Source: Planctomycetaceae bacterium
GTDB lineage: Bacteria; Planctomycetota; Planctomycetia; Planctomycetales; Planctomycetaceae
Length of the DNA: 64,000 nucleotides
Direction of reading: 5' to 3'
Assembly (NCBI GenBank): GCA_021732995.1
Contig: JAKFWA010000120.1
Span: forward strand, 62,001 to 126,000
The notes below the pieces were generated by a model that searched no databases, was not told the origin of the DNA, and saw nothing but the letters and a program-made list of their open reading frames with translations. Shown in pieces: positions 56,179 through 64,000 of the stretch (position 1 is its first letter; every line of letters starts with the position of its first letter). The position numbers and the translations under genes were made by a program.

Positions 56179-58920
56179 GTGCGCATTCTGGATGTCGAAA
56201 CAGTTTGGAACCACACCGTTTATCAAGTGTGGATTCCCCGTCTGGCGACCGTTGAGCGAGTTCCAGCCGAGTCTCTAGCCCCGGCTCAACCGACAAAGGC
56301 GACTGGCCTCGACCGTATCACCTACGCCGTCGCTGCTGCACGAATCGCCGACGCCTTAACCCAGGATGTGTTGCTGGCACCGCTCGAAGCGGGCGTCATT
56401 CCACTTCCCCACCAGCTTCACGCACTGACCCGTGCCGTCACCGGCGACCGGGTTCGATATTTGCTGGCTGATGAAGTCGGCTTGGGCAAAACCATCGAAG
56501 CCGGTCTGATCTTCCGTGAACTGAAGTTGCGTGGGCTGGTAAAGCGGGTGTTGGTCGTTGCTCCCAAGGGCCTCGTGACGCAGTGGGTGCAGGAAATGCA
56601 GACCCATTTCGGCGAAGAGTTCCGGCTACTGACACCAAGCGAGTTCTCATCGTGGCGCAACCTTACCGGAGCCGAGAACGTATGGCGGCAGTTCGATCAG
56701 GTTGTTTGTCCGGTCGATTCCATCAAGCCGATTGAACGACGAAGGGGCTGGTCCCGTGAGAAACTGGAGACATACAACCAGGAACGTCTCGGCGATCTGA
56801 TCGACGCCGGTTGGGATTTGATTATCTGCGACGAAGCCCATCGTCTTGGCGGCAGCACCGAACAGGTCGCCCGTTATCGCCTGGGCAAAGCGTTGGCCGA
56901 AGCCGCCCCGTACTTGCTGCTCCTCTCAGCCACGCCACACCAGGGCAAGACCGCTGGGTTCCAACGGCTCATGGCCTTGCTCGACAGAGATGAGTTCATT
57001 GCCACCGGGTCGATTCGCAAGGAGAAAGTCGTCCGATTCGTGATCCGCACGGAGAAGCGACGGGCAATCAACGACCGAGGCGACCCACTGTTCATGCCCC
57101 GGATGACGAAGCTCATGCCCGTCCGGTGGGAAGAAAAGCACACGCTCCAGAAGCATCTGTACGAGTCGGTCACTGAGTACGTTCGCCTGGGCTACAACCA
57201 AGCGATGCGGCAGAACCGACAGTACCTCGGCTTCTTGATGATTCTGATGCAGCGGCTTGTCACCAGCAGCACACAGGCCATTGCCACAGCGATGGAACGC
57301 CGTCTCGAAGCCTTGCAATCAACCAATGTCACGGCGACCGACGAGGAGCCACCTGAAGCCAACCTGGATGAACAGGACAGCCAGGAGCAGTTGGACGAAC
57401 TCTTGGCGACCCGGTTGGCTGGACTCCAGAACGAAAAAGAGGAAGTCAAACTGCTGCTTGATTTGGCACGCCGCTGTCAGGCCCAAGGACCAGACGCACG
57501 AGCCGAGACTTTGCTGGACATCCTCTACGACAATCAAAGAGAAGAGAACAACCCGGAATTGAAGTACCTGATCTTCACCGAGTTCGTCCCGACGCAAAAC
57601 ATGCTGCGGGACTTCTTGGAACAGCACGGCTTCTCGGTCGTTTGCCTCAACGGTTCGATGGACCTGGAGGAACGTCGGCGGGTTCAAAGGCAGTTTGCAG
57701 AAAAGGCACGCATCCTTGTTTCGACTGACGCCGGTGGCGAAGGTCTGAACCTGCAATTTGCTCACATCATCATCAACTATGATTTGCCCTGGAACCCGAT
57801 GCGAATTGAACAGCGCATTGGGCGTGTTGACCGTATCGGTCAGAAGCTCCCCGTGAAGGCGTTCAATCTGATCTTCGAGGACAGCGTGGAATTGCGGGTG
57901 CAGGAAGTCCTCGAAGAAAAGCTGGCGACGATCCTGGATGAGTTCGGCGTGGATAAGACACAGGACGTTCTGGATTCTGCCGAGAGCGGTGCCGTCTTCG
58001 AGCGACTGTATGCCCAGGCAATCCTCAACCCCGGCGACATCGAAAAGAACATCGACAAACTGATTGCTGAAGTTCGGGAGCAGGCCAAGGCAGAAATCGC
58101 CGGTCGGTCCTACTACGGCGAAACGGTTCTGGACCCGACATTGGCCCAGCAGTTGAGCAGTCATCCGTTGCCGTTTTGGGTCGAACGGATGGCGACAGCG
58201 TATCTTCGCTGTGAAGGCGGGAAGGTTCAGCGGGACTTGTTCAGCTACTCGTTGGAGTGGCCCGATGGCAGTCGCATGGAGCGGGTGTCGTTCCAGAGTC
58301 GGGATGCCCAGGACAAGGGATTGGAACACGTCAGTCTCGAAGATGCTCGCATCCGTCGACTTGTGCAGCAGTTGCCCCGTGTCGTCATCACCGAACCGAT
58401 TCCATGTGTCCGTTTTGCCAGTTTGCCCGCTGAGGTTGTTGGTTATTGGTCTTTGTGGCGCATCGCCATCGACCATCAGTCGCTCCGTGACGTGAAGATC
58501 ATTCCAATCTTCCACCACGACGACGGGCGCAACCTCGTGCCAACCGCTCGACACATCTGGGATGCCTTGATGGAAGATCGGCCTGAAGTCGAACAGGTCG
58601 GAACGAAGACGGGTTCTGAAGTCGAATTGGTGTTCCGAAATCTGCGAACCGAAGCCGAGCGTCTTGGCGAAAACGCATTTCACGATCTCTATGCTCGGCA
58701 TCAGCAGCGTTTGAAGCGGGAACAAGAGAAAGGCCAATATGCCTTCCAGGTTCGGCGTGAAGCGCTTGGTCGGCTCGGCCTGCCCGAAGTGCGTCAGCAT
58801 AGGCTCAAGCGGCTGGGCGATGAAGAACTCGCCTGGGCCGCTGAACTGCGCAAGCGTGAGCAAATCCTCCCCGATCTCCAGCCGGTGATTTTGTTGAGGG
58901 TGGAGGCAGGGAATGGCTAG
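56179..58920 (+). CDS. brxHII: BREX type 3 helicase BrxHII (Snf2-like)
   Basis: A 913-residue SF2 helicase-like ATPase. Walker A ADEVGLGKTIEAGL is at about residue 97, DEAH at 218-221, LSATPHQGKT follows, and motif VI reads RIEQRIGRVDRIGQ. The Snf2 pattern and place after pglXI match BrxHII. The start is GTG at 56179 with GGGGAG upstream. The last bases overlap pglZ (ATGGCTAG). Confidence 0.9.
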   Translation: MRILDVETVWNHTVYQVWIPRLATVERVPAESLAPAQPTKATGLDRITYAVAAARIADALTQDVLLAPLEAGVIPLPHQLHALTRAVTGDRVRYLLADEVGLGKTIEAGLIFRELKLRGLVKRVLVVAPKGLVTQWVQEMQTHFGEEFRLLTPSEFSSWRNLTGAENVWRQFDQVVCPVDSIKPIERRRGWSREKLETYNQERLGDLIDAGWDLIICDEAHRLGGSTEQVARYRLGKALAEAAPYLLLLSATPHQGKTAGFQRLMALLDRDEFIATGSIRKEKVVRFVIRTEKRRAINDRGDPLFMPRMTKLMPVRWEEKHTLQKHLYESVTEYVRLGYNQAMRQNRQYLGFLMILMQRLVTSSTQAIATAMERRLEALQSTNVTATDEEPPEANLDEQDSQEQLDELLATRLAGLQNEKEEVKLLLDLARRCQAQGPDARAETLLDILYDNQREENNPELKYLIFTEFVPTQNMLRDFLEQHGFSVVCLNGSMDLEERRRVQRQFAEKARILVSTDAGGEGLNLQFAHIIINYDLPWNPMRIEQRIGRVDRIGQKLPVKAFNLIFEDSVELRVQEVLEEKLATILDEFGVDKTQDVLDSAESGAVFERLYAQAILNPGDIEKNIDKLIAEVREQAKAEIAGRSYYGETVLDPTLAQQLSSHPLPFWVERMATAYLRCEGGKVQRDLFSYSLEWPDGSRMERVSFQSRDAQDKGLEHVSLEDARIRRLVQQLPRVVITEPIPCVRFASLPAEVVGYWSLWRIAIDHQSLRDVKIIPIFHHDDGRNLVPTARHIWDALMEDRPEVEQVGTKTGSEVELVFRNLRTEAERLGENAFHDLYARHQQRLKREQEKGQYAFQVRREALGRLGLPEVRQHRLKRLGDEELAWAAELRKREQILPDLQPVILLRVEAGNG

Positions 58921-60871
58921 TTGGCGTGACACGATCCTGAAGAACTTCAAACCGAAGATTTCCCGACTGACCTTGGTAGCCGACCCGGATGGGCTGCTCA
59001 CCGAAGAAGGGATGCTCACGGCCATCAAGGATCGTGGCTTCGATTTAATCCCCTTCGATGACCCGATTGCTTTCCGCTACGCCTACGAATCGCAATATCG
59101 CAGGAAGTGGGACACCGGCCAAACCACAGACTTGGTGGTTGTGCTTCGTTCTGCCGAGTCACAGTTGGACAAGCTCCCCTTCGATTTACTGAAGGCAGGA
59201 CGACAACTGCCACTGGCATTGCATCAGTTCTTCCCGAAGTTGAATTACAAGGTAATCGCCGGGTTGGATCGGGAATACCTGGACGCCGTTGACGAAGCGT
59301 ATCAGCAGCACGACGGCAAACAGTTGACCGAACGTGAAACGAAAGAGTTCGTTCTCATGCACTGCTTTGGCATGGTGCCGAAGCTCATCAAGACGCCGGT
59401 TCAATTGCTCAAGGAACTTCTGTCGCTGCACTCTCGCAAGGTGCTTCTTCCCGACTTCCTCGAAGAACACCTGCTTGAGAGCCTGACCAAAGAAGCTACT
59501 TTTGCACACTGGCCGTTAGCCGACATCCTCACCAGTCGGGAAAAATTCCTGCGGTTCCTCCAAGATGAATGGAAACTCTTCCTCGCATCACTGAGCGACA
59601 AGTCCCAGCAGAGCCGAGTTCCATTCAGTCACGAAGATGTGCGGGCCTATATCGACACGTTCTTCCTTGATGGCTCGTTGACTCCTGTGGACCGGGAAGA
59701 CGTGACGGATTTGCCTGTCTGGGTAATGACTGGCGTGGCCCATGATCCCAGGGCCGATGCCGTTCGTCGCTTCCGAGGATTGCGAGAGAAGTTCGAGTCC
59801 ACGTTGCCCGTCGCCGACGTGTCGCACAAGGAATGGCAACAAGCGGCACAGCGCTGGGCCGAACTTGTCGTGTTGCGATGGGAATGGGACGATGCGCTCA
59901 ATGACGCCGACCGCACGGCTTGGGATTCGTTGCACACGAAGGTCGAAGACAACTTCGGTCAATGGATGAAGAATCGCTACGGCTCGCTGCACAATCTTCC
60001 TTATCAGCAGCAGCCGGTCATGGTTCACCAGATTTCACGCTTCATGGCATTTGAGCGGAATCGAAAGAAGCTCCCGAAGATCGCTCTGCTGGTGTTGGAC
60101 GGCCTTGCTTTCGATCAATGGCTCTTGCTCAAGAAGAAGCTCGAAGCCACCGACAAGGCGTGGCGATTCCAGGAATCGACTGCTTTTGCCTGGGTTCCGA
60201 CCCTCACATCTATCACTCGACAGTCGATCTTCGCCGGTGAACCACCGCTCTATTTCCCAACCTCACTCGAAACTACGTCGAAGGAGCGAACGCATTGGCT
60301 GCGTTTTTGGGATGACCAAGGCGTTCAGAAGAATGCCGTTGAACTGGTCACGAATATCAAGGGCTTTGATGACTCAGACCTTGAGTTAGCTTTAGCCAAT
60401 CCACGTCTGTCGGTCCTGGGGATCATTTGGAACCAGATAGACGATTTGGTTCACACGGCGATCATGAAGACCGCAGGTTTGCATCTGCTCGTAAACAAAT
60501 GGATTGCCGAAGGGCATTTGCAAAAACTGCTCATGCGGCTTCATCAAGAAGGTTTTGTAGTCTACCTGACAGCAGACCACGGCAACGTCGCCGCTACCGG
60601 CGTGGGTAATCCACGAGAAGGTGTCTTGGCCGAACAGAGAGGACAGCGGGTTCGTTTATACGACCGCTCCGAGTTCCTTGATGAAGTTGCGAACAAGTTC
60701 CCCGAGTCAATTCGCTGGCCGAACTATGGCCTACCCCCCGGACGTCATGTTCTACTGGCTGGCAATCTGAAGGCGTTCACGGACGCCGGAGAGGATGTTG
60801 TGTCCCACGGTGGGATCGCCCTGGAAGAAGTCATGGTTCCGTTTGTGGCGATCACCAGGGAGAGCACATGA
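58913..60871 (+). CDS. pglZ: BREX phosphatase-fold protein PglZ
   Basis: A 652-residue protein with the alkaline-phosphatase superfamily core: LLVLDGLAFDQW near residue 390, WVPTLTSITRQSIFAG (nucleophile region) about 30 later, GIIWNQIDDLVH and LTADHGNVAATGVG near 550. This is the PglZ core, present in all BREX types. Its stop overlaps the brxA start by four bases (ATGA). Confidence 0.93.
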   Translation: MASWRDTILKNFKPKISRLTLVADPDGLLTEEGMLTAIKDRGFDLIPFDDPIAFRYAYESQYRRKWDTGQTTDLVVVLRSAESQLDKLPFDLLKAGRQLPLALHQFFPKLNYKVIAGLDREYLDAVDEAYQQHDGKQLTERETKEFVLMHCFGMVPKLIKTPVQLLKELLSLHSRKVLLPDFLEEHLLESLTKEATFAHWPLADILTSREKFLRFLQDEWKLFLASLSDKSQQSRVPFSHEDVRAYIDTFFLDGSLTPVDREDVTDLPVWVMTGVAHDPRADAVRRFRGLREKFESTLPVADVSHKEWQQAAQRWAELVVLRWEWDDALNDADRTAWDSLHTKVEDNFGQWMKNRYGSLHNLPYQQQPVMVHQISRFMAFERNRKKLPKIALLVLDGLAFDQWLLLKKKLEATDKAWRFQESTAFAWVPTLTSITRQSIFAGEPPLYFPTSLETTSKERTHWLRFWDDQGVQKNAVELVTNIKGFDDSDLELALANPRLSVLGIIWNQIDDLVHTAIMKTAGLHLLVNKWIAEGHLQKLLMRLHQEGFVVYLTADHGNVAATGVGNPREGVLAEQRGQRVRLYDRSEFLDEVANKFPESIRWPNYGLPPGRHVLLAGNLKAFTDAGEDVVSHGGIALEEVMVPFVAITREST

Positions 60872-62268
60872 GAATGGTCGTCGGAATCGACCGGAAGATT
60901 AAGCGAGCATGGGTGGACGCCGTACTGGATCGTCTCGCTCAAACAACTGACGAAGCAGAGCTTCGCAGCTTCTTGGATCAACAACTGAAGGAAGAATTGC
61001 CCGGCAAGGAGTCCAGGGCGAAGTCCGTTGGGATAATACTGCGAATCTGGAGTGGTATTCCGCCTGAACGTCTTGCTCTACGAGACCGGGCAGTGGCGCT
61101 GCTTCCTCGAATTTCCGGTCAAGAGCGAATCTGGCTGCATTGGGGTATGACGGCGTTAGCGTACCCCTTTTTCCGAGATACCACCGAAGTCGTCGGTCGT
61201 CTCCTGGCTCTCCAGGACGATTTCACATCGGCCCAAGTGCAAAGCCGCATGCTCACGACCTGGGGCGACCGGGCAACGACTAAAGAAGCAGCAAAGAAGC
61301 TCATCAACACGTTGGTCGATTGGGAGGTGCTTCGTACTACCAAGACCAGAGGCCACTTCCTCCTTGCCCGGAAGATGACGGCAAGTCTCCCCGAACTACA
61401 ACTCTGGTTGTTGGAAGCGTTGCTGCGGGCCAGTACTGCCGAGGAAATCGAAGCCCAACAGTTGTTGCGAGTGCCAGAGTCTTTTCCGTTTAACCTCGGC
61501 GTCGGGATCGCTGATCTTCGCCGATACGATGGCTTTAATATCCACAGACAAGGTCTAGACATGGATATGGTGGCCGTCCGCAAAGTGAAACTAGTGCCGC
61601 CACCCAAGCTAACCCCACAACGCAAGAAGGCTTCTAGGCTCATTCAAGCCAGCCTATTCGACATATCAACCGAGGAAGTCCCCTCGGACAGCCACAAGGT
61701 TAATACCACTAGATTACGTCAAGGCACGATCAAAAAGCAGGAGACCAAGCACGAGCGGCAGCGGATCGAAGACTCCATTAAGAATGAAGTGCTAAGGACT
61801 TTGTCAGAGCGGGCGACCCGTTTCTTGCAGGTGCGGCCAGCAATTTTCGCCTCTGATGGCCCTTTTGGAGCCCCATCACTTGAGTGTGCCGAACAGTTCC
61901 GTGACGGCCATTACTTCGGCTGCATTGCACTCACTCAAGCCGTCTTAGAGGCGGTGATCCGTCATGTATGGCAGGTGAAGCTCAAAAAGAAGCCTAACCA
62001 GGAAGGGAGCTTCGACAAGAACCTCGAAGCCCTTCACAAGAAGAAGATCATCAGCGACGAGTGGAAGAACAAGCTTGGCCAGATGTGGGCTGAGCGGCAG
62101 TCGCTCCACCATCTAGAGCGTTTGGTCGAAGCAAATCAGTTGAAGCTCGAAGAGACAGCCCGGAACACGCTGATTCTGCTCAACGATCTGGAGCGAGAAT
62201 TCTTTGGGTTTACTGAATTAGAAGAGATTGTCGTCCCAGACCACCCCGAATACTGGGCAGTGAAGTGA
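60868..62268 (+). CDS. brxA: BrxA with fused HEPN-like C-terminus
   Basis: A 466-residue protein. Residues 1 to about 230 match BrxA of BREX (SVGIILRIWSGIPPERL, IWLHWGMTALAYPFF, VGRLLALQDDF, TTWGDRATTKEAA). Residues 300-466 form a separate helical domain like DUF4145/HEPN, with the Rx4H motif in RQSLHHLERL. Ordinary BrxA is only about 200-250 residues, so this is a fusion. HEPN domains are often ribonucleases or dimer modules; activity is not shown here. Confidence 0.8.
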   Translation: MRMVVGIDRKIKRAWVDAVLDRLAQTTDEAELRSFLDQQLKEELPGKESRAKSVGIILRIWSGIPPERLALRDRAVALLPRISGQERIWLHWGMTALAYPFFRDTTEVVGRLLALQDDFTSAQVQSRMLTTWGDRATTKEAAKKLINTLVDWEVLRTTKTRGHFLLARKMTASLPELQLWLLEALLRASTAEEIEAQQLLRVPESFPFNLGVGIADLRRYDGFNIHRQGLDMDMVAVRKVKLVPPPKLTPQRKKASRLIQASLFDISTEEVPSDSHKVNTTRLRQGTIKKQETKHERQRIEDSIKNEVLRTLSERATRFLQVRPAIFASDGPFGAPSLECAEQFRDGHYFGCIALTQAVLEAVIRHVWQVKLKKKPNQEGSFDKNLEALHKKKIISDEWKNKLGQMWAERQSLHHLERLVEANQLKLEETARNTLILLNDLEREFFGFTELEEIVVPDHPEYWAVK

Positions 62269-62329
62269 GCTAGGAACGAATGACAACAACTGCCATCGCC
62301 GGGCGCAATTTGACTTCAAGGACTTTCTA

Positions 62330-64000
62330 ATGCCCCTCCATCCGAGCATGACCGACGATACGTACCGCTTTTTTGAGCGTGGTTCATGGATTTACCCTCA
62401 ACCAGTTGCAATGTCATGCGGAAGAATCACTCGCACCCGTTCACCGGAATCACTGTTGGATGCGGTGCTCAAAGGTGGTGAGATTCTTACACGGTATCTT
62501 GCCGCTGTATCGCTTGCATCATTTTCGGCTCGAACCGATCCAAGTGCTTCGCTCTTAATCTCATCTGAGCTTTCAGGTCCGTTGTCCTTTGGCACGTTCT
62601 TGACCATCGTCCAGCAATCAGCAAAGCATGACTCCGTACATCCAGCAAAGCCGTATCTGCTGGCTGGATTTCCGCAGAAGAAAAAAGCAGGCCAAACTCA
62701 ATCCGCTATTCCGGCAAATACTGACGAGGCGCTGGTGGCGCTGCTACAGCTTCGCAACTCCCTTGGCCATGATCTTGCCAGTGTTACAAGAGCAAGAGCG
62801 ATCTCGGTATTAGCTAATGAACTTCCGCAAGATGTTTTGATGACGGCTCTCAGTAGCGTCGAAAGCCTGCTTCACTTGCCGCTGTTCGTTGTCGAGCAGC
62901 AGCAGCACACACGAGGCAGATTGTTCGGCCAACGCCTGCTACTGATGGGAGAGGCATCTGACCCATCACCAGAGAACATCGAGCTTGTGACTCCTTTGCA
63001 TTGGGATGGCGAGCCCTACGTGGCAGTCGGTAACGATGCGCTCCTACTGTCGCCGATGTTGGTGTGGCGAATTTCTCCTGCCACTGCAAACTATCGCTTG
63101 TTTATATTCGACACGGTTCACGAACGAAGCGTGAAGTACAAGGCTGTAGAAGTGAGCGTTTACGAGGCCGACGACAGCGAGTCCGGCGACCTCCACACAA
63201 TTCTATCTGGGGCAACTCGCCCTTTGGAAATTGCGTCCCTGGCAAACGGGTCGTCGCTGTGTGCTGAGTGGAATGAGCGGCGCAAGGGTTTGGAACAGGC
63301 GAAGCAACAACTTGAGGGGCGAATTCCTTGGGAAATGCTCTCTGAAGAGACGCTTATATGGTACGCCTCTAAGTTGCCGCATTTGCAGGAAGACCCAAGG
63401 GCCGTCATTCAGAGCCAATTACTTGATGGCAGGGACCATTTGAGCAAATCTGAAGTGAATCAGTTGGTCCTTCTGTTCGGCAAGAACGAAGCAGTGTTGA
63501 GACTGCTTGGCCGGGAACTACTTGACCTTCGTGCCGTCAAGACTCCTGAAGTGCGATGGGACGAAAGAATAGAATCTCATGCTAATTTGATCGAGTGCTT
63601 GCGACTGTCTGTTGAGTTCTTTGGCCGCCACATCGGCATCGGCGGCACTACTCTTGAGGGACTTAAAGCGACATCCGGTTCGGCAGACTATCTCGCCATG
63701 CGGGAGGCACTCGTCAACCTTTTTATTCATCAGGACTATTGCGACCAGTCTGCGGCTGCTCAGATCGAGATTGCTGCGGAAAAAGCGGTCTGCTTCAATC
63801 CTGGCAAGTCACTGGTGAAACAAAGAGCGCTTATCGAAGGTGGGAAAAGTCAAGCAAGGAATCCGCTCGTTGCACGAGCGCTACGACTCATCGGTTTTGC
63901 AGAACTGGCCGGTTCTGGTTTGCGACAACTTCAGAATGTCTGGCGAACGCAAAGAAGGCGACCCCCACAAATGGAGTCGAACCAGTCGGCGAATACGTTC
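62330..64000 (+). CDS. GHKL ATPase with HEPN-like N-terminus, incomplete at window end
   Basis: A frame open from the ATG at 62330 (AAGGA upstream) through the last base, 557 codons. The N-terminal 150 residues look like a HEPN/Swt1-type helical domain, with R142-x4-H147 in LRNSLGHDLAS. Near residue 455 a RecG-associated GHKL ATPase begins (MREALVNLFIHQDYCDQ; VCFNPGKSL; ARNPLVARALRLIGFAELAG), homologous to the ATPase at 50775. The middle part is not recognised. It starts 61 bases after brxA and is likely co-transcribed. The C-terminus lies outside the window. Confidence 0.75.
   Translation, partial: MPLHPSMTDDTYRFFERGSWIYPQPVAMSCGRITRTRSPESLLDAVLKGGEILTRYLAAVSLASFSARTDPSASLLISSELSGPLSFGTFLTIVQQSAKHDSVHPAKPYLLAGFPQKKKAGQTQSAIPANTDEALVALLQLRNSLGHDLASVTRARAISVLANELPQDVLMTALSSVESLLHLPLFVVEQQQHTRGRLFGQRLLLMGEASDPSPENIELVTPLHWDGEPYVAVGNDALLLSPMLVWRISPATANYRLFIFDTVHERSVKYKAVEVSVYEADDSESGDLHTILSGATRPLEIASLANGSSLCAEWNERRKGLEQAKQQLEGRIPWEMLSEETLIWYASKLPHLQEDPRAVIQSQLLDGRDHLSKSEVNQLVLLFGKNEAVLRLLGRELLDLRAVKTPEVRWDERIESHANLIECLRLSVEFFGRHIGIGGTTLEGLKATSGSADYLAMREALVNLFIHQDYCDQSAAAQIEIAAEKAVCFNPGKSLVKQRALIEGGKSQARNPLVARALRLIGFAELAGSGLRQLQNVWRTQRRRPPQMESNQSANTF

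Noticed and set aside
53404-58920. Methylase and helicase read as a type III restriction-modification system
   Set aside because: The methylase and Snf2-type helicase lie between brxC and pglZ with brxF and brxA present, which is the type 3 BREX order; no type III nuclease motif was seen.
57319-59028. 569-residue minus-strand open frame opposite brxHII and pglZ
   Set aside because: It is antisense to two confident BREX genes, has no motif and spans their junction; a shadow frame.

Overview
The window reads as chromosome of a planctomycete carrying a large accessory and defence region. The planctomycete call rests on a 1,075-residue secreted protein joining a c-type haem domain, DUF1549, LamG and DUF1553 segments, an ECF sigma factor coupled to a Ser/Thr kinase with a LamG-like tail, and a DUF2203 gene inside a respiratory operon.

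Bases 1-22100 are ordinary core genome. They hold a trehalose operon (treZ cut by the window edge, treY, and a treS-maltokinase fusion), an FAD oxidoreductase, clpB, an ABC-F ATPase, the haem/LamG protein, and part of complex I in the order nuoI-DUF2203-nuoA-nuoC-nuoD. Two copies of a roughly 200-bp repeat with imperfect inverted ends lie against gene stops here, and each supplies a stop codon.

The complex I operon ends abruptly after nuoD. From about 22100 to 34600 comes mixed accessory content: small zinc-ribbon proteins, an ECF sigma-kinase-HEAT operon, an MFS exporter, a secreted protein, TfoX-N, DUF542, a cupin, a NUDIX remnant, clpS and a ferredoxin/MBL-fold protein. Bases 34900-41740 are a plasmid- or integrative-element-like module, almost all on the minus strand: a tyrosine recombinase, an excisionase-like HTH protein, a RuvB-like AAA+ protein, an ArdC-type antirestriction protein and several uncharacterised small genes, several followed by their own hairpin.

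Bases 42142-64000 are a defence island. On the minus strand a coupled gene pair encodes an HNH-APAZ effector and a short prokaryotic Argonaute whose PIWI domain looks catalytically dead. On the plus strand an XRE regulator and an ImmA/IrrE-type metalloprotease lead directly, through overlapping stop/start codons, into a type 3 BREX locus: brxF, brxC, an AlbA_2/GHKL ATPase, an orphan copy of the methylase N-terminal segment, a small winged-helix protein, pglXI, brxHII, pglZ, and a brxA fused to a HEPN-like C-terminus. It is followed by a second GHKL-type ATPase with a HEPN-like N-terminus whose frame is still open at the window end. The two extra ATPases, the orphan methylase segment and the HEPN modules are the least familiar parts. 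No rRNA, tRNA or CRISPR array was recognised.
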